This document shows, piece after piece, positions 1 through 5,824 of a stretch of 7,293 nucleotides of DNA. A program made the position numbers and the translations under genes. This DNA is from Methylophilaceae bacterium (GTDB lineage Bacteria; Pseudomonadota; Gammaproteobacteria; Burkholderiales; Methylophilaceae), in NCBI GenBank assembly GCA_003533095.1, contig DOEL01000062.1:1633-8925 (forward strand), in the 5' to 3' direction. The notes beneath the pieces are model-generated. The model searched no databases, was not told the origin of the DNA, and worked only from the letters and a program-made list of their open reading frames with translations. Position 1 is the first letter of the stretch, and each line of letters opens with the position of its first letter.

Positions 1-470
1 ACAGCATATTCACGTTCAATTTCAAATTTAGGGTGCATGAGACGATTAGCGAGATCCCCCGAAGTGGTAAACATAAGAAGCCCTGAGGTATTTATATCGA
101 GACGTCCTATCGAAATCCATTTTTCATTTTTAATTCTAGGTAACTTTGAAAATACTGTAGTTCTTTTTTGCGGATCACTTACCGAAACAATTTCGCCTTC
201 AGGCTTATGATAAATAAGAATTTTAGGAAATTTTAAATCAAAGAAAAGATGGGCCGTTTTTCCATCAATCTTAATGATGTCATGCTCATGAATCAATTGA
301 CCTAAAGTTGCTGGACTGTCATTGACATACACACGACCCGCTTCAATATATTTTTCCATTTCTCGCCGAGATCCCATGCCAGATTGAGCGAGAAGTTTAT
401 GTAAGCGCTGTGTTTTCGATGCACTTGCTGCCTTGGTATTTTTGCTTAAATCTTGATCTTGTGAACGCAT
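1..470 (-). CDS. rluB: Ribosomal large-subunit pseudouridine synthase B, partial (3' end missing)
   Basis: Isomerises a specific uridine of 23S rRNA (U2605 in E. coli) to pseudouridine during ribosome assembly in the cytoplasm. The 156 complete codons visible hold an S4 RNA-binding domain at about residues 20-75 (QRLHKLLAQSGMGSRREMEK) and the start of the RsuA/RluB-type catalytic domain, with YHKPEG near residue 90 and the signature GRLDINTSGLL at 122-132, in which D125 is the expected catalytic aspartate. The reading frame is open to the window edge, so the C-terminus is cut by the window and not by a mutation. The ATG at 470 lies 29 nt after the scpB stop, the last gene of the visible operon; scpA-scpB-rluB is a common proteobacterial order. 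The start has no well-spaced Shine-Dalgarno sequence and sits just downstream of a 9-bp inverted repeat. RluB rather than RsuA, RluE or RluF is favoured by the S4 sequence style and by the scpB neighbour. Confidence 0.9.
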   Translation of the reverse strand, partial: MRSQDQDLSKNTKAASASKTQRLHKLLAQSGMGSRREMEKYIEAGRVYVNDSPATLGQLIHEHDIIKIDGKTAHLFFDLKFPKILIYHKPEGEIVSVSDPQKRTTVFSKLPRIKNEKWISIGRLDINTSGLLMFTTSGDLANRLMHPKFEIEREYA

Positions 471-477
471 AAAGTAA

Positions 478-497
478 TTAAGTCATCCATGACTTAA
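478..497. repeat. Inverted repeat in the scpB-rluB gap
   Basis: Perfect 9-bp arms TTAAGTCAT and ATGACTTAA separated by two bases fill most of the 29-nt gap between the scpB stop and the rluB ATG. On the minus strand it contains the only GGA-type sequence upstream of rluB, so if it folded in the mRNA it could limit ribosome access; as DNA it could be a dimeric regulator site. It is not followed by a T-run, so it is not an intrinsic terminator. Function is inferred only. Confidence 0.45.
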
Positions 498-499
498 CG

Positions 500-1051
500 T
501 TAGACATTCAAAGGAATTTCATTCTGGAGAAAACTTTCAATATCAGGAAGCTCGGACAAAGATCTTAAATTAAAGTCGTTGAGAAAATGTTTTGTTGTCG
601 CATATAAAGAGGGTCTTCCAGGCACATCTTTTTGACCAATTACATCAATCCAATCTCTTTCTTGAAGCTGTCTAATGGCATTGGGGTTGAGAGCAACACC
701 TCTAATTTCTTCAATCTCGCCACGTGTAACCGGCTGCCTATACGCCACAATTGCCAATACTTCCATTACCGCACGACTATATTTAGCTACTTTTTCAGGG
801 CTTAATCTCATAAGGTAACTTGCATATTCTTCTTTCGCTTTAAAACGATAGCCTGAAGCCACAAGCACTAGCTCCATAGTACGATCTTGCCATTCTGTTT
901 TAAGCTCATCTAGCAACATTCTTAATGTTGAACGTTCAATTTTTTCAGAAAATAATTTTTGTAAATCATCTAAAGATAAGGGATTGGCACTTGTTAGCAG
1001 TGCTACCTCTAATATTTGTTTAATTTTTGATATGTTATTTAAATCGGTCAT
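500..1051 (-). CDS. scpB: Segregation and condensation protein B (ScpB)
   Basis: ScpB is the kite-type subunit of the SMC-ScpAB condensin complex; as a dimer it binds the linker of ScpA and regulates SMC ATPase activity during compaction and segregation of the chromosome in the nucleoid. The 183 residues show the two tandem winged-helix domains of the family. The first spans about residues 8-85, and the second carries the hallmark stretch VLAIVAYRQPVTRGEIEEIR (98-117). It is followed by QLQERDWI and GRPSLYATTKHFL (145-157), then NLRSLSELP close to the C-terminus. Length is typical for ScpB. The ATG is only 3 nt after the scpA stop, with no good Shine-Dalgarno sequence, so translation is probably coupled to scpA. 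Nothing is missing or broken. Confidence 0.95.
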   Translation of the reverse strand: MTDLNNISKIKQILEVALLTSANPLSLDDLQKLFSEKIERSTLRMLLDELKTEWQDRTMELVLVASGYRFKAKEEYASYLMRLSPEKVAKYSRAVMEVLAIVAYRQPVTRGEIEEIRGVALNPNAIRQLQERDWIDVIGQKDVPGRPSLYATTKHFLNDFNLRSLSELPDIESFLQNEIPLNV

Positions 1052-1054
1052 GTC

Positions 1055-1846
1055 TTAATTGATTTGTAATTTAATGTAGATAGGGGAAAAACTCTCTTGC
1101 TGAGTAATTTTAATAAGTCGCTCTCTTGCTAATTCTAATATAGCTAAGAAACATACAACCAATTTCTGAATTCTATCTTTAGTCACATCAAAGAGTGATG
1201 AAAACTCAATAAATTCTTCTTCTTGAAGTTTTCTTAAAATCATAGTCATATGCTCTCTCACAGAGAGCTCACTTCGAGCCACTTTATGTGCTTCAAAATG
1301 TTTTGCGCGATTTAAAATATTTTTCCATGCTGCAAATATTTCATCAATCGACACATCAGGATAAGTAATCTTTGTAATTTTTTCAAAGTAAGCATTAGCT
1401 ACAAAAAGATCAACGCCCACTTGTGGCATTTGTGTCAGTTTTTCAGAGGCTATTTTAATGAGTTCATATTCCATGAGTCTTCGCACAAGTTCAGCGCGAG
1501 GATCTTGCTCTGTATCTACTTCAGCAGTTTTCTTGGGTAACAGCATTCTTGATTTAATTTCAATCAAGACAGCCGACATAAGTAAATAATCTGCAGCTAA
1601 TTCAAGTTTAATTTCTTTCATTTTCTCAACATAATCCATGTACTGAGTGGTTAAATCAGCCATAGGAATATCGAGAATATCTAAGTTATGTTTTCTAATG
1701 AGGTATAAAAGAAGATCGAGTGGCCCTTCAAAAGCTTCTAAGTAAATTTCAAGCGCATCGGGAGGAATGTAAAGATCCTGAGGTAATACCTCAATATTCT
1801 CTCCATGAATTTTTCCAATTGTCGCTGTTTGTGCTTCTTGATTCAT
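1055..1846 (-). CDS. scpA: Segregation and condensation protein A (ScpA)
   Basis: ScpA is the kleisin of the SMC-ScpAB condensin, bridging the two SMC heads and binding a ScpB dimer. In the 263 residues, the N-terminal SMC-neck-binding helical domain begins at FEGPLDLLLYLIRKHNLDI (39-57) and runs through LAADYLLMSAVLIEIKSRMLLP (83-104). The middle linker (about 105-200) is the expected ScpB-binding part. The C-terminal winged helix is FSSLFDVTKDRIQKLVVCFLAI (215-236) and LELARERLIKITQQ, which would contact the SMC head. The ATG shares one base with the trpS stop (TAATG), a re-initiation arrangement, and no separate ribosome binding site is visible. About 35 residues precede the conserved core, a slightly long but common N-terminal extension. 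A cognate smc gene is not in this window. Confidence 0.95.
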   Translation of the reverse strand: MNQEAQTATIGKIHGENIEVLPQDLYIPPDALEIYLEAFEGPLDLLLYLIRKHNLDILDIPMADLTTQYMDYVEKMKEIKLELAADYLLMSAVLIEIKSRMLLPKKTAEVDTEQDPRAELVRRLMEYELIKIASEKLTQMPQVGVDLFVANAYFEKITKITYPDVSIDEIFAAWKNILNRAKHFEAHKVARSELSVREHMTMILRKLQEEEFIEFSSLFDVTKDRIQKLVVCFLAILELARERLIKITQQESFSPIYIKLQIN

Positions 1847-3045
1847 TAGTAATCTAACCCCATAGCTTCTCTGACTTCTCGCATCGTTTCTCTTGCTAAT
1901 TTTCTCGCTTTTTCACAACCTTCTGCCACGATATTTTTTACAAGATCAGGATCTTCAATGTAATGTGAAGCTCTTTCTTGAATTGGTTTTAATTCTTTAT
2001 TGATTGCTTCTATCACAGGTTGTTTACACTCAATACATCCTATTTTAGCTTCTTTACAGCCTAATTCGACCCAAGACTTTACCTCATCATTTGAGTAGAC
2101 TTGATGCAATTGCCATACGGGACAATGTTCTGGATTGCCTGGATCGTTTCTTCTGACACGCGCAGGATCTGTTGGCATAGTTTTAATTTTTTTCTCAACA
2201 GATTCAGGAGGCTCTCTTAAAGCAATTGTATTGTTATAAGACTTGGACATTTTTTGACCGTCTAAACCAATCATTTTTGATGCGGGCGCTAATTTATACT
2301 CAGGCTCAACTAGAATCATTTTGCCACCCCCTTCTAAATAGCCTAACAACCTTTCTTTGTCGCCTAAACTTAGCCCTTGATGTTCTTCGATTAATACGCG
2401 CGCTGAATCTAGGGCTTCCTCATCCCCATTTTCTTGATACGCTGTTTTCATTTCCATATAAAGACTGCTTTTTTTAGAGCCTAATTTTTTTATCGCTTCT
2501 TCAGCTTTTTCAACAAAGCCAGCTTCTTTGCCATAAAGATGATTAAAGCGCCTTGCAATTTCACGTGTAAATTCAATATGAGGAATTTGATCTTCACCCA
2601 CAGGGACTTGCGTTGCCTTATAAATTAGAATATCTGCGCTTTGCAATAATGGGTAGCCTAAGAATCCATAAGTCGATAAATCTTTAGAAGATAATTTTTC
2701 CTGCTGATCTTTATAAGTTGGAACTCTTTCTAACCAACCCAGAGGCGTAATCATAGATAATAAAGTATGAAGCTCAGCGTGCTCAGGCACTTTAGACTGA
2801 ATAAAAATAGTTGCTGTTGCTGGATCAACACCTGCCGCAAGCCAATCTACAACCATCTCCCAAACGTTCTCTTCAATAATTTCAGGAGAGTCATAATGTG
2901 TCGTAAGTGCATGCCAATCTGCTACGAAGAATAAACATTCGAATTCATGCTGAAGATTAATCCAATTTTTGAGTACTCCATTAAAGTGTCCTAAATGAAG
3001 ATTGCCCGTAGGTCTCATGCCAGATATAACGCGCTCAATAGCCAT
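1846..3045 (-). CDS. trpS: Tryptophanyl-tRNA synthetase (long form with Fe-S-type cysteine motif)
   Basis: Charges tRNA-Trp with tryptophan in the cytoplasm (class Ic synthetase, ATP-dependent, dimeric). The Rossmann fold has the HIGH-type signature HLGH at residues 17-20 in RPTGNLHLGH and the KMSKS loop at 265-269 in GLDGQKMSKSYNNTI. Other family blocks are VADWHALTTHY (41-51), YPLLQSADIL (131-140) and VPVGEDQIPHIEF (148-159). At 399 residues it is about 65 longer than the E. coli enzyme; the excess is an insertion at roughly 178-245 before the KMSKS region, a form I associate with betaproteobacteria. Four cysteines, C308, C330, C337 and C340, form C-x21-C-x6-C-x2-C, very close to the 4Fe-4S motif described for Thermotoga maritima TrpRS. 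The gene follows the M50 protease gene by 17 nt and overlaps scpA by one base. Only a weak AGG lies just before the ATG. Confidence 0.96.
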   Translation of the reverse strand: MAIERVISGMRPTGNLHLGHFNGVLKNWINLQHEFECLFFVADWHALTTHYDSPEIIEENVWEMVVDWLAAGVDPATATIFIQSKVPEHAELHTLLSMITPLGWLERVPTYKDQQEKLSSKDLSTYGFLGYPLLQSADILIYKATQVPVGEDQIPHIEFTREIARRFNHLYGKEAGFVEKAEEAIKKLGSKKSSLYMEMKTAYQENGDEEALDSARVLIEEHQGLSLGDKERLLGYLEGGGKMILVEPEYKLAPASKMIGLDGQKMSKSYNNTIALREPPESVEKKIKTMPTDPARVRRNDPGNPEHCPVWQLHQVYSNDEVKSWVELGCKEAKIGCIECKQPVIEAINKELKPIQERASHYIEDPDLVKNIVAEGCEKARKLARETMREVREAMGLDY

Positions 3046-3062
3046 AACCTATGCTTTCATCC

Positions 3063-3701
3063 TTAAGCAAATATCCATAAAATTAAACTTTGACTAATTT
3101 GGATCAAAGGAAAAATTATCAAATCAAGAAGATGAGTCATTAATAAAATTATCAAAATTAAAAAGCCATATCGCTCAACTTGCGCGTACTTATATGCAAG
3201 TTGATTTGGTAATAAACTCACGGCAATTCTTCCACCATCAAGCGGTGGAAGTGGAATTAAATTCAACACCATTAAAGATAAATTAATGCTCATGCCTGCA
3301 ATACCCATTTGCTGAACAAATAAAGACATTGATTCTGGAAAGTATGCGCTGCGCCCAAATAAAATCGCCCAAAAAATCGCCATCATTAAATTTGAAAAAG
3401 GGCCAGCAGCCGCTACCCAAAGCATATCTTTTTTAGGATGGCGTAAATTCATAAAATTGACTGGAACAGGCTTAGCCCACCCAAACAAAATACCACCTAA
3501 TAGTACTGTTAACGCCGGAAGAATAATGGTACCAATTGGGTCGATATGCCTAAGTGGATTTAAGCTAATTCTGTTTTGGTTATAAGCAGTCAAGTCTCCA
3601 AAATGCTTTGCGGCATAGCCGTGAGCTGCTTCATGAACTGTAATCGCAAAGATGATGGGAAGCGCGTAAACGGTAACTTTTTGTATAGCGGTTAATTCCA
3701 T
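3063..3701 (-). CDS. Site-2 protease family (M50) membrane metalloprotease
   Basis: A small integral-membrane zinc metalloprotease of the M50 site-2 protease family, predicted to cut substrates within or near the inner membrane; its substrate cannot be told from sequence. The zinc motif HEAAH is at residues 23-27 inside the first hydrophobic segment (TVHEAAHGYAAKHFGD). The third ligand is D155 in LNLIPLPPLDGGRIAVSLLP (146-165), the LDG motif. Hydrophobic segments lie near 9-30, 54-75, 92-115, 132-150 and 178-210. There is no PDZ or CBS domain, so this is the compact 200-220-residue type common next to trpS in proteobacteria, not RseP. All catalytic residues are present. It is transcribed in the same direction as the trpS-scpAB genes, probably with them, and its ATG abuts a 17-nt inverted repeat. 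No Shine-Dalgarno sequence is visible. Confidence 0.92.
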   Translation of the reverse strand: MELTAIQKVTVYALPIIFAITVHEAAHGYAAKHFGDLTAYNQNRISLNPLRHIDPIGTIILPALTVLLGGILFGWAKPVPVNFMNLRHPKKDMLWVAAAGPFSNLMMAIFWAILFGRSAYFPESMSLFVQQMGIAGMSINLSLMVLNLIPLPPLDGGRIAVSLLPNQLAYKYAQVERYGFLILIILLMTHLLDLIIFPLIQISQSLILWIFA

Positions 3702-3769
3702 ATATAGAATGTCATTCTATTTGAATATTCTTACATTCAATCAAGAAATATGTGGTTTTTAAAAAAAAT
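3702..3769 (-). promoter_or_regulatory. AT-rich gap between the PHP and protease genes, possible internal promoter
   Basis: This 68-nt gap is the largest on the minus strand in the window and the only place where a separate promoter for protease-trpS-scpAB-rluB is easily fitted. It holds the inverted repeat described above, -10/-35 candidates with poor spacing, and an A8 tract next to the PHP stop codon. It has no GC-rich hairpin, so it does not look like a terminator for the PHP gene; read-through is possible. Confidence 0.3.
3704..3720. repeat. Inverted repeat abutting the protease start codon
   Basis: ATAGAATG-T-CATTCTAT, perfect 8-bp arms with a one-base centre, ends two bases before the ATG of the M50 protease gene. 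On the minus strand it contains TAGAAT, a possible -10 hexamer, with TTGAAT 15 nt or TTGATT 19 nt upstream as imperfect -35 candidates. A regulator bound here would block such a promoter. The adjacent 3721-3740 stretch has further GAAT/ATTC symmetry (GAATATTC; TTGAAT...ATTCAA). Operator or promoter role is inference. Confidence 0.4.
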
Positions 3770-4645
3770 TTAGTTCAGTAAAGCATTGACTTCATTCCAA
3801 CTTTTCCATATCGGAACGCAGGTTTCAGGAAGTTTGGGTAAAGACCCCATCTCCTTATAAGAAATTCCTGGGCCGTGATAGTCAGAACCGATCGATGATA
3901 GAAGTTCAAACTTATCTGCAATTCTTGCAAACTTTAAAGAATCCTCAGTCGTATGACTTCCTGAAATAACTTCGATCCCTTGACCTCCTAATGCTTTAAA
4001 TTCATTTAAGAATGCTAAAAGATTATTTTTACCTAAATCATATCGAGCAGGATGAGCAATAGCTGCAATACCACCACTTTCATGAATCCATCCTAGCGCA
4101 TTTTCTAAACTCGTCCATGTGTGTTCAATAAAGCCCGGCTTACCTTTTACAAGATAATTTTTAAATACGGTTCTCACATCCTTAGCATGGCCTGTTTCAA
4201 CTAAAAATCTTGCAAAATGTGTTCGGCCAAGGATGCCTGATTTTGCATATTTTAATGCGCCTTCCAAACTATCTTTAATGCCTACTTGATCAAGTGCATG
4301 CGCCATTTGTTTTGCTCTTTCAAAGCGCCCTTCTCGAATAGAAGCAAGCCCTTGTAATAAGGTCTTATTTTCTGAATCCACATTTAACCCAACAATATGA
4401 ATCGTCCCCCTTTTCCATGTCACTGAAATTTCTACGCCATGAATTAAATGGATACCTAATAATTTTGCTTCTGAGGTTGCTTCTTTTAATCCCTCTACAT
4501 CATCATGATCTGTTAAAGAAAGCACTTTAATGCCTTTAGCATGCGCGTGTTGTACAAGGGCAGTTGGACTTAATAAACCATCAGATATAGTAGAATGTGA
4601 ATGAAGATCAATCATGGGTATAGCTGCTTCAATATGAGATACCAT
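3770..4645 (-). CDS. PHP-domain phosphoesterase (RNase AM / nucleoside 3',5'-bisphosphate phosphatase type)
   Basis: A metal-dependent phosphoesterase of the PHP superfamily, in the YciV/TrpH group. Studied relatives are E. coli RNase AM (5'-3' trimming of short RNA and rRNA 5' ends) and a Chromobacterium 3',5'-nucleotide bisphosphate phosphatase. Metal-site motifs are in the expected order: DLHSHSTISDG (13-23; H15, H17, D22), LTDHDD (44-49), HGVEIS (69-74), IAAIAHPARY (193-202; H198) and GSDYHGPG (253-260; D255, H257). The length of 291 residues is normal for the group. Two starts are possible: the ATG at 4645, or the ATG at 4615 (M11), directly before the conserved IDLHSHS core; neither has a good ribosome binding site. 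It is the first gene of the minus-strand block and divergent from ispZ. The family call is firm; the exact substrate is not shown by the sequence. Confidence 0.9.
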   Translation of the reverse strand: MVSHIEAAIPMIDLHSHSTISDGLLSPTALVQHAHAKGIKVLSLTDHDDVEGLKEATSEAKLLGIHLIHGVEISVTWKRGTIHIVGLNVDSENKTLLQGLASIREGRFERAKQMAHALDQVGIKDSLEGALKYAKSGILGRTHFARFLVETGHAKDVRTVFKNYLVKGKPGFIEHTWTSLENALGWIHESGGIAAIAHPARYDLGKNNLLAFLNEFKALGGQGIEVISGSHTTEDSLKFARIADKFELLSSIGSDYHGPGISYKEMGSLPKLPETCVPIWKSWNEVNALLN

Positions 4646-4704
4646 AGTATCAGATAGTCTAGACTTTAAGATAATTTACAAAAACCTTGAGGTAATTTTA
4701 TAAA
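4646..4704. promoter_or_regulatory. Divergent promoter region between the PHP gene and ispZ
   Basis: These 59 bp must hold the 5' signals of both transcription units. For ispZ, a -10-like GATAAT at 4670-4675 would start RNA near 4682 and leave GAGGT at 4689-4693 as a Shine-Dalgarno sequence, 11 nt from the ATG; the -35 is not recognisable. TTTACA (4675-4680) with TTATAA (4698-4703) has ideal spacing but would start RNA inside ispZ, so it is less likely. A perfect 10-bp palindrome AGTCTAGACT sits at 4656-4665, near the middle. On the minus strand GATACT (4651-4646) could serve as a -10 only if the shorter PHP start is used. Confidence 0.4.
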
Positions 4705-5232
4705 ATGAAATTTCTATTCGATCTCTTTCCTGTCATTCTTTTTTTTATAGCATATAAATTTTCAAATATTTATACCGCAACATTGGTGGTCATTGCTGCC
4801 ACATTTTTTCAAGTAATCTATAGCAAGCTCATGCATAAAAGAGTAGATAAATTACTCATATTTAATGCGGTATTGATCAGTATCTTAGGCGGTACCACTT
4901 TATGGCTTCATGACGCAAATTTCATTAAATGGAAACCAAGTATTTTGTATTGGCTGCTATCGGGTGCACTTTTATTTTTTCAATTTTTTAAGAAAAAAAA
5001 TCTTGTTAAAAATCTCATGGGGCAACAAATTCAATTGAATGAAAAAACTTGGAATCAAATCAATATGACTTCCGCAATATTTTTTGGTGGTTTGGGTGCA
5101 CTTAATCTTTATGTCGCATTTAATTTTTCAGAAAGTACTTGGGTCAATTTTAAATTATTTGGTATTACAGGATTAATCATCTGCTATGCCATCATGATTG
5201 GTATTTTGGCATCAAGAGCGAATCACAAATAA
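4705..5232 (+). CDS. ispZ: Septation protein A / inner-membrane protein YciB
   Basis: YciB (IspZ, septation protein A) is a polytopic inner-membrane protein linked in enterobacteria and Shigella to cell-envelope integrity and septum formation; its molecular activity is not established. The 175 residues match the family closely from the first residue: MKFLFDLFPVILFFIAYK, then ATFFQVIYSKLMHKRVD, then the diagnostic block FKWKP-like LGGTTLWLHDANFIKWKP (61-78) followed by SILYWLLSGALLFF. Five or so hydrophobic segments are apparent (about 5-17, 22-40, 50-65, 80-95, 121-140 and 148-168, the first two perhaps one hairpin). The N-terminal MKFLFDLFP fixes the start at 4705, preceded by GAGGT at a somewhat long spacing. 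It is the first gene of a plus-strand cluster, with yciI starting one base after its stop. Confidence 0.94.
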   Translation: MKFLFDLFPVILFFIAYKFSNIYTATLVVIAATFFQVIYSKLMHKRVDKLLIFNAVLISILGGTTLWLHDANFIKWKPSILYWLLSGALLFFQFFKKKNLVKNLMGQQIQLNEKTWNQINMTSAIFFGGLGALNLYVAFNFSESTWVNFKLFGITGLIICYAIMIGILASRANHK

Positions 5233-5233
5233 T

Positions 5234-5533
5234 ATGTTTTACGCCATTATCGCTGAAGATAAACAAAATAGTCTTAATCAAAGATTAGCTTTGAGACCAG
5301 AGCATTTAGCACGTATTAAAATATTACAGGATCAAGGGAAGCTTCTTCTCGCAGGACCTTTCCCTGCTATCGATGCGATCGATCCTGGTTTAGATGGCTT
5401 TTCGGGAAGTCTCATTGTGGCTGAATTTACCTCGCTCGATGAGGCGATACGTTGGGCACATGAAGATCCTTTTTATATATCAGGTGTTTACGCTTCTGTT
5501 GAAGTAAAACCTTTCAGAAAAACACTACCTTAA
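5234..5533 (+). CDS. yciI: YciI family protein
   Basis: A small (99-residue) cytoplasmic protein of the YciI/YCII dimeric alpha-beta barrel (ferredoxin-like) superfamily. No physiological reaction is established for YciI itself; some fused or related members act as dehydrochlorinases or isomerases. Visible features are the N-terminal strand MFYAIIAED, LALRPEHLARIKILQDQGKL (18-37) with H24, AGPFPAID (40-47), and AHEDPFYISGVYASVEVKPF (75-94) with D78. H24 and D78 correspond to the conserved His-Asp pair of the family. I place the start at the ATG at 5234, one base after the ispZ stop: MFYAII is the usual family N-terminus. An upstream in-frame ATG at 5198 would add 12 unrelated residues overlapping ispZ. 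There is no clear Shine-Dalgarno sequence, so coupling to ispZ is likely. The YciI-BolA-foldase order recurs in betaproteobacteria from memory. Confidence 0.9.
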   Translation: MFYAIIAEDKQNSLNQRLALRPEHLARIKILQDQGKLLLAGPFPAIDAIDPGLDGFSGSLIVAEFTSLDEAIRWAHEDPFYISGVYASVEVKPFRKTLP

Positions 5534-5539
5534 ATATTC

Positions 5540-5788
5540 ATGTTGGAAGATCTCATTAAAGAAAGGTTGGCATTTTTAGAGCCTTCACATTTAAGTCTTA
5601 AAGACTTAAGTGATCTTCATAAAGGGCATAGCGGCAATACAGGTGGAGGCCATTTCAATTTAGAAATCACAAGTTCGCATTTTTTAGGAAAATCAACGAT
5701 AATGAGACATCGCATCATTTACGAAGCGCTTAAAGATTTAATTCCTCAAAAAATTCATGCATTAAGTATCAAAGCTGATTTGCCTTAA
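5540..5788 (+). CDS. bolA: BolA family protein
   Basis: BolA-type proteins pair with monothiol glutaredoxins through a shared 2Fe-2S cluster and take part in Fe-S trafficking and iron sensing; E. coli BolA is also a morphogene and DNA-binding regulator. The 82 residues show the class-II-KH-like fold with family marks in order: LHKGHSGNTGGGHFNLEITS (26-45), FLGKSTIMRHRIIYEAL (48-64) and the C-terminal IHALSIKA (72-79) with the invariant H73, expected to be the cluster ligand. The GGGHF loop and the RHR helix are intact. The start at 5540 is 6 nt after the yciI stop and has no visible Shine-Dalgarno sequence. Neighbouring genes suggest the betaproteobacterial BolA placed next to ispZ and a foldase, and no glutaredoxin is nearby. 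Residues 18-26 are encoded by a long inverted repeat. Confidence 0.94.
   Translation: MLEDLIKERLAFLEPSHLSLKDLSDLHKGHSGNTGGGHFNLEITSSHFLGKSTIMRHRIIYEALKDLIPQKIHALSIKADLP
5591..5609. repeat. Inverted repeat inside bolA, related to the one before rluB
   Basis: TTAAGTCTT-A-AAGACTTAA, perfect 9-bp arms around one base, inside the bolA reading frame (codons for LSLKDLS). Its outer heptamers TTAAGTC and GACTTAA are identical to those of the inverted repeat at 478-497. As RNA only a short stem with a 3-nt or larger loop could form; as DNA it could be a protein site. It may also be chance from two TTAAGT codon pairs. Confidence 0.35.
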
Positions 5789-5814
5789 GGAATCACTCTT
5801 CAATATTAATTACC

Positions 5815-5820
5815 AGGGAG
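5815..5820 (+). promoter_or_regulatory. Strong Shine-Dalgarno site of the foldase gene
   Basis: AGGGAG ends 4 nt before the ATG at 5825, the only strong purine-rich ribosome binding site in the window. It confirms this start and suggests high, independent translation of the exported foldase compared with the coupled genes upstream. Confidence 0.75.
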
Positions 5821-5824
5821 CTTT

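Noticed and set aside
447..491. Fourteen-residue open frame starting inside the scpB-rluB palindrome and overlapping the rluB start
   Set aside because: It has no ribosome binding site and no amino-acid bias suggesting a leader peptide; an ATG in the palindrome is expected by chance.
1252..1268. Hairpin GCTCTCT-CAC-AGAGAGC inside scpA
   Set aside because: It is within coding sequence, with no T-run on either strand, and is built of simple CT/AG repeats; most likely codon coincidence.
2226..2477. Open frame of 83 codons on the plus strand
   Set aside because: It lies wholly antisense within trpS, has no recognisable domain or ribosome binding site, and mirrors the codon pattern of a well-conserved gene.
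3756..3769. TTTTTAAAAAAAA tract after the PHP gene as a terminator
   Set aside because: There is no GC-rich stem before it; the A/T symmetry alone would not form a stable terminator hairpin.
5198..5233. Upstream in-frame ATG that would lengthen YciI by 12 residues
   Set aside because: The extra residues overlap ispZ and do not resemble the family; the ATG at 5234 gives the typical MFYAII N-terminus.
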